A DNA stretch of 64,000 bases from Flaccisagitta enflata (taxonomy: Eukaryota; Chaetognatha; Sagittoidea; Aphragmophora), in the NCBI GenBank assembly GCA_965153355.1, contig OZ231126.1, positions 83,824,001-83,888,000 of the forward strand. The letters run 5' to 3'. Positions 19,618 through 31,118 of the stretch are shown here, piece after piece. Under the pieces are notes generated by a model. It ran no database searches. It was given only the letters and a program-made list of their open reading frames with translations, and had not been told where the DNA came from. Positions within the stretch are counted from its first letter, which is position 1, and the number at the start of each line of letters is the position of its first letter. Position numbers and translations under genes: made by a program.

Positions 19618-19839
19618 GATTAGAAAAGAAAACATGAAGGGACAGAATCAGAAAACAAAAAAAATTAGTAACAGTGTTAGATAGTCAGCTATACCTGATG
19701 CCTGTACCTGTGCGTGGACAGAAGAGTGTGAAAGGGGCATCAGTCTCTCAAGGACTAATGACCTATGCTAAGGCTCTAGAGAATTATGGAGAATCTTATG
19801 GTGTTAGGGGTTGCAAGTGGGTTGCCATAGGGCAGATTG

Positions 19840-20165
19840 ATAGCCTTAAGGCTGGGTTTGAGGTTTTGCGGCTAAGATTTGAGGTGAGGATAAGATAAAG
19901 TTTCAAAGTTAAGAGATTTGAGCTTGAAGCATACAATTTGGGTCTAACTTGAGTCTAACACTCAGACCTTGAGGCTGGTATTTTGGCCTAAAGTATAAAA
20001 TTAGGACATCACGGCTGAGATTTTACCCTCACAGCTAAAACTTGGGCCTTTGACTAGGATTTGGCCTTGAGGTTTCAATTTGACTTCAGCCTTGAGGCTT
20101 TAATTTTTGTCTGAAAGTGGGGATTTGGGCTTAAAGGCTGGAATTTGAGATATAGGAGAAGAAAA
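19840..20165. repeat. Diverged minisatellite, about 20-bp units
   Basis: Repeated motifs such as GAGGCTGGTATTTTGGCCT and GCTAAGATTTGAGG recur. They are similar to the cores of family A (30740-31015) and to the array at 26893-27515. Confidence 0.6.
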
Positions 20166-20305
20166 AGAATAAGGAGAAGGAGGAATATCCCTATATGACA
20201 AAGCACAGGTCATCACATTTGCATTTTCACATCAGCGGCATCTAGATTTTAGAATTTTCTGGTCCTCCCATTAGTTTATCTGTAATAAATTAGGGGGGGG
20301 GAAGA

Positions 20306-20415
20306 ATGGGGGCCCTGCTCACTGGAGTGCCCCAGGGCCCCGCTCACTGGAGTGCCCCAGAGCCCCGCTCACTGGAGTGCCCCAGGGCCCCGCGCAGGGT
20401 TAATCCGGCCCAGGT
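20306..20415. repeat. 27-bp tandem array in a GGCCGGATTAACC repeat
   Basis: Three to four copies of GCTCACTGGAGTGCCCCAGG followed by GCCCC end in GGGTTAATCCGGCCCAGG, the reverse of the motif at 5176. It is directly followed by the end of a GATGCG-type hairpin repeat (GATGCTAGACGCATCTAAAA, about 20490-20509). Confidence 0.75.
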
Positions 20416-20515
20416 TACGGTCCGACGGATCGTCGGATGGACGGACCAACGGATGGGCGGACCAACAGACGGACAAAGCCTCCTATAGAGATGCTAGACG
20501 CATCTAAAAAGTGTA

Positions 20516-20855
20516 CATATTATGATACTGACCGGATCATTTGACGCGTAAAAAGTGCTACAGCATCTGTGGACACGACAAATGTTTTGATCAAAAAAGA
20601 TCATGTTTGAAAGCACCCTCCTCACGGCTTACATTAAATGTTTAGTGTAGGTCTCAATACTGACATGACCAAAATATAAACAGTGATCACACAAATCACA
20701 ATACACACATGTTCTTGCTTCAACCCTCCTCTATTCGCAAGTCGGAACTCAGCACCACAGATGTTGAGGGCACCAGCTACCAATCCTTCATACAGCGCAA
20801 GCGAGCATGAGATACAGATACTGAGATACTTTTTCTGATAATCCCTAATCGGTTT
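20516..20855. other. Unassigned sequence
   Basis: Unique-looking sequence between two hairpin-repeat ends. I see no ORF of note. Confidence 0.4.
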
Positions 20856-21240
20856 TTAGTCGCGTGCACGCGACTCTACACCTTGCCGTGTCAGTTGGTC
20901 CATCTGTCGGTCCATCCGTCTGTCCGTCCGTCTGTCACATTTTTAAAATTTTGATTTCTTAAGGTAATTTAAGGTAATTAAAGGTAACTTAAGGTACTTT
21001 AAGGTACTTTTGGGTACTTCAGAGTACTTTAGGGTACTTAAATTACTCTAGGTACTTATGGTGCATTAGGTTAATTTCAGGTATCTTGGGATATTTTTGG
21101 GTATTTTTGGGTGTTTTCGGTAATTTTCGGGTGTTTTGGGGTATTTTGGGTTTGATATTGTATTGTATTGTATCGATATTGTATCGATATTGTATCGATA
21201 TTGTATTGATATTGTATCAATACATATCGCGCGGCCTTGG
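20855..21240 (+). repeat. Hairpin-repeat end (GTCGCG) followed by decayed short tandems
   Basis: TTTTTAGTCGCGTGCACGCG ACT with CTACACCTTGCCGTG and a GTCC-rich stretch, then many diverged 10-11-bp units such as TAAGGTACTT and GGGTATTTT, and 11-bp units TATTGTATCGA (about 21156-21220). The same combination of hairpin end plus GGTACTT/GGGTATTT tandems is present at 34922-36121. Confidence 0.7.
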
Positions 21241-21413
21241 AGGGGAGGAGGGACGGTACATTTTTGACATTTTTGACCATTTTTTGACCATTTTTTTACA
21301 GGCACCCATGTTTTTACTCTTTTGTTTGTCATTTCCAGACGCACACGACTGTTGCCCTCTTTGGGCTTGTTTTGGTTTGATGTATCATGCATATATACTT
21401 GCATATATACTTG

Positions 21414-21419
21414 TTGCGG

Positions 21420-21504
<85 letters not shown>

Positions 21505-21605
21505 GGTGGTTGTGGTTGTTGTGGTTGTTGTGGTGGTTGTGGTTGTTGTTGTTATTGTTGCTGTTGCTGTTGTTGTTGCTGTTGTTGTTGTTGTTGTTGT
21601 TGTTA
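21414..21605. repeat. (GTT)n microsatellite
   Basis: Long TTG/GTT run with GTG and GCT variants; all open frames through it are repeat artefacts. Confidence 0.95.
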
Positions 21606-21686
21606 ACGCTTAGACGTTGGGCTATAAATTGTTTTTTAGGATCCCAGTGGACCTAGAGCGAATTAGTAACTTCTATACACCCCTTT

Positions 21687-22459
21687 TACAGGGAGTACCC
21701 CGCCTACCGGGACGAAAGAAAACGACATATCTCTGCTTTTGAAAATGGTGGATCAATTCTGAAAACAGTTCTAAAGAGAGTTTTTGCGCCAATTTTTAGA
21801 CGTACAAACTCTGTTCTGGTGAGACCAATACTTTGGCCGCAGTATTACATCCTTTGCAAGTCGTGAAATCTGTAATCGCAAAAAATTGAGAAAGGGATGT
21901 TTGCATAACAAATCTTCATTCCCTTGCCAACCCTAAATGAATTGAGCTGTCATTCTTGGGTTGGTCTTTAATGATAGATAATTTGATGTAGTTTCATACT
22001 CCACCATTTTTTTGCCTACTTTTTATGATTTTTATCAACCAAACCAAGCTTCATGTCGAAAAAGTTTGATTTTTGATTTTTTTCTTCTTCCATCGAGTAA
22101 CAAATCCCATAGATAGAACCCTCGATATCAATTATCTAAGCTTTTTTTTTAACTACATAGATTCCACTTCACTTTAAAACAAGGCTATGTATTTTCACCC
22201 AATTTTTGTTATTAGAATGGTTAACATCTAAACTGCTATATTCGCAGATTTTTAAAAGAAATTTTGTAAAATTCGTCAAATTTGGGCTTTTTTCAGTCTA
22301 TTCGTGTACTTATGGTATACTATTCAGTAACAATTTTTTTTGGAAACATAAAATCGGTTTAAAAGATCTGTAAGGATCAGTTTTCAGATAGTTTTTTTCA
22401 TTTTCAGAAGAGAAAATACATCGTTTTCTTTTGTCCCGGTTGGCGCGGTATTCCCTGTA
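21687..22459. mobile_element. Non-autonomous TIR element, 773 bp
   Basis: The ends TACAGGGAGTACCCCGCCTA and TTGGCGCGGTATTCCCTGTA belong to inverted repeats of about 39 bp. TA is present at each terminus, consistent with TA target duplication. The interior is AT-rich without a coding frame. Confidence 0.85.
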
Positions 22460-23035
22460 GATCAAACTCGCGAAAAGAAGATATATTACTCCAAAACTAT
22501 TTATAGTGATTAGTTTTTTTCTTTTTTCCCCTGATAGATAATTTGATTAAGTTTATCTATAAGCAACTTACAATGAATGAGTATGGCATGTTTCACATTA
22601 AAGGATTTTTTTCCCCAACAATATTTTCTTTACTTTATTTCATAGTTGTCATCTCTATACAAATTGAGCGGAATTGCTGGGCTTGGTCTAGAATTCGAGA
22701 GAATTTAATGTAGATTATGATGTACGGAAAAAATGTTCTCACTGATTTTAATTTTGAACAATTTACAGAGAATTTTTCAAAACTCGAGGTTTTGCTGTGT
22801 TTTGGGGTCAAAATCAATCATTACAGCATCACATAAGTCAAATCTTTTAGTACTTTTAACAAAACTTCATTAATTTCTCAAAACCAACACTGTAGGACCA
22901 CTCCTGTTGAAATAAAGAAGCACTGCTGCTATCTAACCTAATTTTTCCGATGAAAAAAAGACCATTTTTGGCTGAAATCGACTAATTTTTGTCATGAAAT
23001 TTAGAGCAAATATATCAACACTGGGGCTTTAACTC
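22460..23035. other. AT-rich sequence, nothing recognised
   Basis: No exon, RNA or repeat structure that I can support. Confidence 0.4.
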
Positions 23036-23039
23036 TTTT

Positions 23040-23250
23040 TTTTAGTCGCGTGCTACGCGACTCTACAACCCGCTTTGTCGGTCCGTCGGTCCGTCTGTCC
23101 GTTGGTCCATCTGTTACACTTTACTTTTTTTTTGTTTTTTGCGGTCTTTGGCCTCACTGCTCCTACCCAAATGATGGAGTGGCTTCAAATATGGCCCCTG
23201 CCCACCCGCACGCGACTTGGGTAGCCGTGTATCCGGCCTTGTTTGTTACG
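23040..23250 (+). repeat. Hairpin-ended short repeat, GTCGCG subfamily, complete
   Basis: It starts TTTAGTCGCGTGCTACGCGA, then GTCGGTCC repeats, a T-rich middle and GGCCTCACTGCTCC. It closes with CCCCTGCCCACCCGCACGCG, ACTTGGGTAGCCGTGTATCC and GGCCTTG. Confidence 0.85.
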
Positions 23251-23429
23251 AAACTTAATCAAATTATCTACCACAGAAAAAAAGAATCAAGTAGTTGTCT
23301 TAAGTATTTTATGAGTAATATAACTTCTTTTCGCGACAGTCCGATCTAAAAGTAATAGCAGCCCAAAGGCGGTAAGTGGTCAGCGGTACCCGTGCCTGCT
23401 GAGTAGTGTGTGATTCAGCTGAGGGAGAA

Positions 23430-24102
23430 GAGCGGCCCGGCGACGGTCTCAGAACACAGGGAATTCTGTCCATCCGCCCGTCCGTCCGTCCGTCCGTCCG
23501 TCCGTCCGTCCGCTCCATCCGTGTCCGGCCCGTCTGCACGCCCGCCCGTCCGCTCCGCCCGTCCGTCCGTCCGCCCATCACCCGTCCGCCGTCCGTCTGT
23601 TCGTCCCCATCCATCTGTCCGCGCATCTTCTGCCCCCCATCTCAGGGATTTGTCACTTTAGCTTATTCTGACCTAAATTGTGCCAAATAAATTCAAGCAA
23701 TAGCCCATCCAGCAAATGGCCCAAACTAAGCATAATGGCCCAAATCCAAGCAAAATGGCCCAAATCTGGTCAGAATCTAGGTATCGGAGGCCACAATATA
23801 GGTCTAAGGGGCCAAAATGATGTACCTCGGGCCAGAATTGGGGTTTTCTTGCCAGATTTAGGCCATTTTGCTTGGATTTGGGCCATTATGCTTGGATTTG
23901 GGTCATTTTGCTTAGATTTGGGCTATATTGCTTGGATTTGGGCTATTTGGCAGAATTTGGGTCAGAATAGGCCCCAAAGGTGACGAAGCCCTGAGGATGG
24001 GGCAGGGGGGGACGGACGTACGGACGTACGGACGTACGGACAGACGGACGGACAGATTCCCCCTGTGTTCTACAGGACTTCGTCCCCTTCGGGGCCGCTG
24101 CC
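23430..24102. mobile_element. TIR element family A, diverged copy
   Basis: The left end CGGCCCGGCGACGGTCTCAG AACACAGGG and the right end CCCCTGTGTTCTACAGGACT TCG plus GGGGCCGCTGCC are inverted. CCGT (23466-23525) and GGACGTAC (24010-24045) microsatellites lie inside each end. The core has about 20-bp units (CAAATCCAAGCAAAATGGCC). Confidence 0.7.
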
Positions 24103-25061
24103 CAAAAGCGGTGTATCTATCTCTATCCCCTACAAACCACAGTTGGCCTTCTCTTGTGTTCCGTTGTTGTGGGAGTTTCCATCTACATAAGATCAGGAGT
24201 CTTTTGTCTTACTCAAATTAAACCAGTGGTTCAAGACAAGAAGCGTCCACTATCGGTAAATTATTGTTAGAAAAAAAAAGAGAGAAAAAACAAAATGTTT
24301 TTTATGCCTTGATAGCCAATTTGGCAATGAGATTACCAGATTACGGGTTTACCAGGTCTGGTAATTTGAAGGTTAGTCTGGTTTGCCTGAAACGTTGAGA
24401 AATCAACAACCACTCTCGCTTTTGACAGTTCTTCTTATTCAATTGTATGACACATCATATTTTATAGAATTCTAACTAGATTTCAGGCTGCGTTTTACCA
24501 TAAATAGAGGAGGGATATTACAAAATCCACCCTAACAAAAATGTAATAGAGAGTTTTTTTGCGGTTTTGCACCCTACATGGGTTGCACTAAGCTAAGAAA
24601 AAAAGTTGACCAAGGTATGAACATTGTAATGGCGCTGGTTGGGCCGTATATAAATGCATGAAAAATATGGCGAAAATGGTATATATTCATACATAAAAAA
24701 TTTTGAAACATGTACAAAAATATAAAAAAACTTTGTATACAATCTCTTAATCTTATATTTGTATTCATCCCTAAAATTTTTATGAGGATTGACCAAAAGA
24801 AAGATTATATAGATGACCTGAACAGCCTATCAACAACTTAATTTTCATAATATGATGTTTAAGTTTGAACTGAAATTTTCTATCAATGAAAACAATGGCT
24901 CAAAATAGCTAGCTCATAAAATGATCACCAGAAGCTTCAGCATCTATACTGTGTCTCAGATAATGGAAATTCCACATTTCACTAGAGAAAATTGTAATAC
25001 AAGTATTAAGAAAAAACTTTACATCAATTGTCATAGAAGCGATTACATTTTAGATCTAGTC

Positions 25062-26620
25062 TTATTCAGAATCAATCTCATCTTCATCTTCTACATAGGT
25101 GCTGGCATTTGAATATGAGGAGCCTCTACAATGCCCACAAGCCATTGAACATTTCATTCCATGTTTCTTGCAAGTGCATCTTGCAGTTGCACAATCAGTG
25201 GTACAATTGCATAGAATGATCTTTAAAAGCTCAGCAGGGGCTGGTGGCATATCTGTCAGTACTGGATGCAACCCAGTATCTTTGCGGACCCATCCCCACT
25301 CCTCCGCTAGCAAATCACATTGGGGGTCCTTCCATTGATTTGTTTGCAGGAAGACTGGCCTGCTATGAAACTTAGCAGCAGCAGAGGTGGGAGGCAGAAC
25401 TTTAGGGTCCACTTATGTCAAACTTGTGGCAACTTTGTCGCAATACTTCATGTATCGCAGTCCATCTTCTTCCCATTGTACATAACAACAAATGCTGCTT
25501 CACCAGCATGATCTATCTGGGCCTGAGTGGCATTTGAATTTTTTGATGATGGAGCCTTTTCCAATGCCAAATAAACGAGATGTTGTGTCACATCCTAAAA
25601 ATGCATGCAAAAATGGTATGTATTTGCATAAAAAAGTGCCAAGTTTTGCTCTGACCTCTTTAATAATCGACACTCGTCCTTTTGTATTTTTCTTGCGATC
25701 TGAAGTAAAGAAAATATCTTTGCCATATTGAGGCAAATGATGTACCAGGAGGACAAGTAAATCTGTGTCACCTCCAATCAAAACTGTATCCATGGAAGAT
25801 GCTGACTCAATTGCCTCTTGGACAATGAGAAGTTCTGCATCTGCTTCATCATAAAAAACCTGGCAGCCTTGATTTGTGAGTTTGGTGCCAAGAAAGTCAA
25901 TGAATTGTTGTTTGTTTTTTGAGTCACTGAGGAATACCTCTTTTGTGACAGTTAGATTAATATCCAAACTGAATGTGATGCTAACTCCTTTTTTTCCCTT
26001 CAAACGGCGTTTATGAGTTGTATCTTTGGTTGTAAATTCTTTATATCCATCAAAAACAACCACAGCTTTACCATAATCGGTAGCAACATACTTGCTGTAT
26101 GTTTCTAAGATGCTTTCATAGGAAGCACCTTGTGACCATGGAATTCTGTGCAGCAGAGCGCCTCCATCGAGTACAAACCTGACATCATCAGGAATGGAAA
26201 CTGTATTTTAATTTACAGTTGACCATATTGTATCTGCAAGAGTGGACTTTTGGGCCTTGTGAAATAATTCAGGAGTTTCAGCAAGAGCCTTGGGGATGGT
26301 GGTTAATTCATGCTTGAAAACAGTTTCTGGATCAATATTGTCAGTCCTCTCAGCTGCAACAGCAAGTTTTTGAAACAAGATATGTGGCTCAAACTGCACA
26401 ATTTCTCCATCGACTTTGACACCATTTTTGCTTCCCATGGTTATTGCCTGATCTTTCTTCTTAAAAGAAAAATCACTTACTTTTCTCCAACCCTCTTTTC
26501 TAAAATGCTTTCACCAATGGCATGAGCATTGTCGATGACGGGGGATATGGTTGCAAAAACGTCAGCCTCTCCAAAGGGACTGAGAATATTGAGAAATACT
26601 AAATGACTTTGCCTCTGTCG
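25062..26620 (-). pseudogene. Multicopy PIN/FEN-like nuclease plus CXC-type protein, decayed
   Basis: One reading phase carries the homologous sequence in three pieces (26438-26208, 26207-25500, 25412-25062), interrupted by TAA at 26208, TGA at 25500 and a stop near 25413. A short stretch near 25535-25450 has slipped frame, and the upstream part (to about 26620) is also frame-shifted. Features: DEADAELLIVQEA and GGDTDLLVLL, typical acidic motifs of PIN/FEN1-like nucleases; PPTSAAAKFHS; and EWGW. At the end is a Cys cluster (CNC, CTCKKHG, CGHC) like CXC/tesmin domains. I know this arrangement as a multicopy uncharacterised protein in invertebrate genomes. Function is unknown. Mutations are sparse enough that the gene died recently. 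Confidence 0.7.
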
Positions 26621-26892
26621 TCAACATTCATCAGTGTCGCCGCTGTTTTTATAGCAGTTTACATCGTCTGTTGAATATTTTCAAATGACTGTTTCTTCAT
26701 TAAAGAAAATAAATGAAAGAAATTTCCTTGAATATCTATATCTTTGTCAATCTTTTCCATCATTCAGAAACAAGGGCTCATTATGATGAATATGTGCACC
26801 ACGCTGATTCCAAATATATATACTAACATATAGAGTGAATGATTGAAATGATGAATGAAAGAATGAATGAATGAACAAATGAACAAACAACT

Positions 26893-27515
26893 GAAGGCCG
26901 GGATTACGTCGCTGATGCCGGGATTAGGTCACTGATGCCAGGATTAGATCTCTGAGGCTGGGATTAGGCCACTGAGGCCAGGATTAGGTCACTGAGGCCG
27001 ATATAAGGTCGCTGAGGCCGAGATAAGGTCACTGAGGCCGAGATAAGATGGCTGAGGTTGCGATTAGGTCACTGAGGCCAGGATTAGGTCGCTGAGGCCA
27101 TGATTAGGTTGCTGAGGCCGCGATTAGGTTGCTGAGGCCGCGATTAGGTCACTGAGGCCGGGATTAGGTCGCTGAGGCCAGGATTAGGTCACTGAGGCCG
27201 GGATTAGGTCGCTGAGGCCGGGATTAGGTCGCTGAGGCTGGGATTAGGTCGCTGAAGCCGGGATTAGGTCGCTGAGACCGGGATTAGGTTGCTGAGACCG
27301 GGATTAGGTTGCTGAGGCCGGGATTGGGTCGCTGAGGCTGGGATTAGGTCGCTGAGGCTGGGATTAGGTCGCTGAGGCTGGGATTAGGTCGCTGAGGCCG
27401 GGACTAAGTCGCTGAGGCCGGGACTACGTCGCTGAGGCCGGGACTAAGTCGCTGAGGCTGGGACTAAGTTGCTGAGGCCGGGACTAAGTCGCTGAGGCCG
27501 GGACTAGGTCACATG
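26893..27515. repeat. 20-bp GC-rich minisatellite, about 31 units
   Basis: Units of GGGATTAGGTCGCTGAGGCC, with variants GGGACTAAGTCGC and GAGATAAGGTCAC, run in register. Later units are more uniform. The motif TGAGGCTGGGATTAGG resembles the inverted core unit of family A (TGAGGCTGGGATTTGGG). Confidence 0.95.
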
Positions 27516-28190
27516 CAGCTTTTATGCGTCGCGCGGCCGATACGCAACACATGCAGCCATTACGTCACACGCATGGCCGTTACACGTCACGCGCGATTGT
27601 TATGCATCACGCACAGCCATTGTGCGTCACGCGTGGCCGTTGCGTCTCCCGCGCGGCCGTTGCACGTCACGCGCGGCCGTAACGCGTCATGCGCGGCCAT
27701 AATGCGTCACGCGTCAAGCGCGGCCTTAACGCGTCATGCGCGGCCGTTACGTGTCACGCGCGGTAGGGCGGCTACCTGGAGGGTCAAATGTGGTCAAATT
27801 TCAGAACGCCTCAGCCAACTTACCATACGCTCTACGTCGCATTTAAAAAGGAATTGTTGCAAGCGGAGATCGGTATCTGGAATGAAAACCCGCACGGCAA
27901 CACTATAGAGTTTCAATGGGCGTAAAAATGCTTTCATACACTTTACCATTGTGTTGCCGTGCGGGATTCTTGATCAACTACCGACCTCTGCTTGTTTGGT
28001 TTGCTGCCCAAATGCTGCTTAGCATATGTGGTTAGATGGCGGAGGAATTCTAAATTTTGAGCCAAAATCACCCTTCAGGTAGCCGCCCTAACGCGCGGCC
28101 GTTACGCATCACGCGCGGCCATAACGCGTCACACGCGGCCGTTACACGTCATGCGCGGCCGTTACGCGTCACAGGTGGCTGTAAAGCGCA
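27516..28190. repeat. 17-18-bp minisatellite CGTCACGCGCGGCCGTTA, split by a MITE
   Basis: About 14 units lie on the left (27530-27763) and five on the right (28091-28185) of the insertion. It is strongly CpG-rich and palindromic (CGCGCGGCCG). Confidence 0.9.
27764..28090. mobile_element. Fold-back MITE inserted in the minisatellite, 327 bp
   Basis: Ends TAGGGCGGCTACCTGGAGGG and CCCTTCAGGTAGCCGCCCTA are inverted. Inner arms CCCGCACGGCAACACTA and GTGTTGCCGTGCGGG also pair. Terminal TA suggests a TA-targeting family. Confidence 0.88.
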
Positions 28191-28401
28191 CCAAACTATG
28201 TGAACTTGATTGAAAACACCCAAGACCAACCCTAATCAATCATGAGAAGCAAAAAAGTCCAGTCACTAGCTGGATGCGAACTTGCAACCCTTCCAATTCA
28301 ATGAATTAAATGCAAAATTGAAACCAAAACTCTCTTCCCTCTCAGTTCTGGTCTCATTGTCTCTTTTAGAATTAGTTTCCTTTGTCTCCCGCTGACGACA
28401 T

Positions 28402-28498
28402 GAGCTCCCATGGCTCAGTGGTTAGAGCATTGCGGTGAGATTCCAAACATTGCGATGCGTCGTGGGTTCAAATCTCGCGAGCAGCACTGACTTTTTTT
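28402..28498 (+). ncRNA. tRNA-like sequence or tRNA-derived SINE head
   Basis: The A box TGGCTCAGTGGTTAGAGC (28411-28428) and B box GGGTTCAAATCTC (28464-28476) have tRNA spacing. An eight-T run (28491-28498) would stop Pol III. The anticodon and T stems carry mismatches and the acceptor stem does not close, so this is a pseudo-tRNA or SINE head rather than a working tRNA gene. Confidence 0.6.
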
Positions 28499-28499
28499 T

Positions 28500-28680
28500 G
28501 TTTAAATGTAAATGGAGTGAGAGCTGCATGTGAGAGTGTGTGTAGCTGCACGTTATTGCGTGTGACTGCAGATTGCTGCGTGCCACAAGGTGCAGGTAGC
28601 TGCATGTAACAAGCTGCATGTAGCTGCATGGAACAAGCTGCATGTGGTTGCATGCAAGGGGGGGTGCATGTAAAAGAACG
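28500..28680. repeat. Degenerate AGCTGCATG repeats
   Basis: AGCTGCATG and variants (AGCTGCACG, AGATTGCTGCG) recur about ten times with 9-20-bp spacing directly after the tRNA-like unit. Confidence 0.6.
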
Positions 28681-29059
28681 GTAAAGCAAAAATAATTTCA
28701 TCTAATCTCGGCTTTGTTATTTCCAATAATTTCCATTAATTTCAGGGAGGTGAGGCATTTTTTCTCTAATGGTAGGTTTGTTGATTGACTGATTTATTGG
28801 TTGACCTGTTTCTTTGTTTTTTGCGCGGTTTGTTATGTAATAAGGTTTTTAAGGTCTTTTTAAACTAATCTAGCTCAAAAATTTTCAATCAATCACAGGA
28901 TATCATAAAAATTTGGGAATTCTACCAGTAATGGCGGCTGTTGCCGTGAGGAAAGAAGTTGTTAACATTGGTCTCTTTTCACCAAGCTTTTGTCTTTGGT
29001 ATTTTTTTTATTTGTTATATCAAATCAAAAGTTATTGTATAAATTGATTGCACTGAAAA

Positions 29060-29500
29060 TTGGAGAAAAATAGAACTGAGTAAAATAAGCTAGATAAGCT
29101 AGAATACTTAAAATCATTTATCAAAACAACCAATTATGCTCACCGACATGCTTCTTTGTATTTGCACCCTCAAACACGTGTTCAAATATCTTTTTGTTTA
29201 TTCCATTTAAAATCAGAAAAAAACTGAGCCAAATGAGCTAAATGAGCTAGATTACTCAAAAACATTCACAGAGATGAGCAGCCATGCTCATGAATATGTT
29301 TTCTTGTATTTGCATGCTAAAACATGCATCAAAACATTTATCTATTAATCCCATTTAAAATAAAAAAGAAACTGAGCTAAATGAGCTAGAATACTAAAAA
29401 ACACCCTCACAGATGAGCAGCTGTGCTCAAAAAAGATTTTCTTGTATTTGTATGCTCAAACAAACATAGATACACTCCTTTATTGATCCTACATAAAATC
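29060..29500. repeat. Diverged tandem repeat of about 150 bp, three copies
   Basis: Each unit contains GAGCTAAATGAGCTAGA, then CACAGATGAGCAGC, then TCTTGTATTTGCATGCT, then a CCATTTAAAAT stretch. Confidence 0.75.
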
Positions 29501-30031
29501 ATAAAAAATTGAGGAAAAAATCAATTTGAATTTTTCAAAAATAAATCTTTAAAAAATCATAATGCAAAAAATATTTGTTATAGAGAGTTCTACTTGGCGC
29601 CAAATGAAAGAGAATTATCAAATTTACTTACCCTATTAATTTCATTGGAAGGCTCATTTGCCTGGATGAGATACTCAACTTTCACACAAGAAAATTAAAA
29701 CTCTCTGGAATATGTAAAAAAGTCAAAGACTGACTTCAACTTTTTCCCCCAATAAAAAAAATTGTCTTGCCGATATGTTGGTCAACTTTTTTTGACTTGA
29801 TAAAGTAACCCTTGAGGAACATGGAACCACCAAAAAACTTTCTATGACATTTTTGTTGAGGTCGGGTCAGCTAATTTGCTTTGATCCCTCCTCTATGTAG
29901 TCTTTTCTTGTCTTTTTAATGGGTTTTCAAAGTTTTACCTTTTACAAGATTATGATGGCCTTGTTTCAAAAAAAAATTCAAAAGTTTTCCTAAGGCAAAA
30001 TATTACCAAACTGAACCAGATTTCTGTATAC

Positions 30032-30576
30032 GGTGTTTCATGTCGAATTAGATTTAAGAAAATTATTCTGCCTTTAGAAATGCAAAAATAGTCATGAAAG
30101 AAGATTTATAGAGCACTTGTGATAATTTCAATGGTCTGAGTGAAATAGTTTAGCCATAACATCAGGATGAAGTAAAATGAATATTTACAGCTGAATCTAA
30201 ATTAACCTTTTTCTGTAAATTGGTCTCATTTCTAAACAGCTTGAGCCACAGATGCCAGATTGGTCTCAAATTGAAGGAAATTTTAAAAGCTTTTATTTGG
30301 GACCAATCTGGCATCTGTAACTCAAAACCGTTTAGAATTGAAAGCAATTCAAAGAAGAACTTTCAGAATGAAAACCATGTTTAAAGAGCTTCTCCACTAT
30401 ATGCTCATTTCACTTCAAATTGATGTTGTGGCCAAAATATTTGTCCCAGACCCATGAAATCTTACACAAAAAATGATGCTCAAGTGCTTTCTGATTCTCT
30501 GAATCTTTTTTCAGAACTATTTTTTTCAGAACTAGAATGGCATTGTTTTCTTATATCTTATTTGGCATGAAACACC
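30032..30576. mobile_element. Putative fold-back MITE, 545 bp
   Basis: GGTGTTTCATGTCGAAT at the left and ATTTGGCATGAAACACC at the right are inverted with two mismatches. The centre (30256-30315) has the inverted pair CAGATGCCAGATTGGTC and GACCAATCTGGCATCTG. Confidence 0.65.
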
Positions 30577-30739
30577 CTGAAGTATTGTAGTATCACCTCT
30601 ACCCGACTTAATTTTTCGCTTTGTTGGTCCGTCCGTTGGTCTGCCGTCCATCAGGCCCATTTAAGTGACTCAAAGGGGTGACCTATCCTATCGCACATAA
30701 AAGGAATTTTTTCCCTTCTCCTTTTCCTTCTCAATCCGT

Positions 30740-31015
30740 CTCTCCCCCTCAGACTCAGATCATCGCCTCAAGGCCTAAATCCTAGGCTCAAAGCCAAAAT
30801 CCTAGTCTCAAGGCCCAAATCTCAGCCTCGAGGCCCAAATCTCAGCCCAAAGGCCCCAATATCTGCCTCAAGGCCCAGATCTCAATCTCGAGGCTCAAAC
30901 TCCAGTCTCTAGGCCCAAACCCCAGCCTCGTGGCCCAAATCCCAGCCTCAAGGCCCAAATCCAAGCCTTGAGGCCCAAATCTCAGCTTTGCGGCCCAAAT
31001 CCTAATTGTCAGAAG
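30740..31015. repeat. 19-20-bp minisatellite, family A core
   Basis: About 14 units of AAGGCCCAAATCCCAGCCTC, followed by CATAGGTCATTGGCTCC and GGGTCGCTGCC, a decayed family A end (about 31055-31090). Confidence 0.85.
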
Positions 31016-31118
31016 GAAGAGAAGGAGAAGGACAGAGTTCTCCATAGGCGTGAAAGCATAGGTCATTGGCTCCTTTAGGGTCGCTGCCCTGCTCCCTCCC
31101 TCAACTTTGAGCTAAACC

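Larger units (their letters stand above)
24504..29896. mobile_element. 5.4 kb element with about 110-bp inverted ends, carrying the PIN/CXC pseudogene
   Basis: The left end ATAGAGGAGGGAT, AACAAAAATGTAATAGAGAG and AAAAAAAGTTGACCAA (24504-24613) reappears inverted at 29781-29896 with the same order and spacing and about 70% apparent identity. Inside are the minus-strand pseudogene 25062-26620, the minisatellites 26893-28190, a tRNA-like unit and a 150-bp tandem. No transposase of a known superfamily is visible. No clear target duplication was found. It could be a decayed DNA transposon whose cargo or transposase is the PIN/CXC protein, or two inverted copies of a smaller repeat. Confidence 0.5.

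Noticed and set aside
27513-27908. 131-aa ORF through the GC-rich minisatellite
   Set aside because: The periodic peptide mirrors the 17-18-bp repeat; it crosses a MITE boundary and has no coding support.
26893-28190. Regular short repeats as a possible CRISPR array
   Set aside because: Units are contiguous without unique spacers and the context is a eukaryotic genome.
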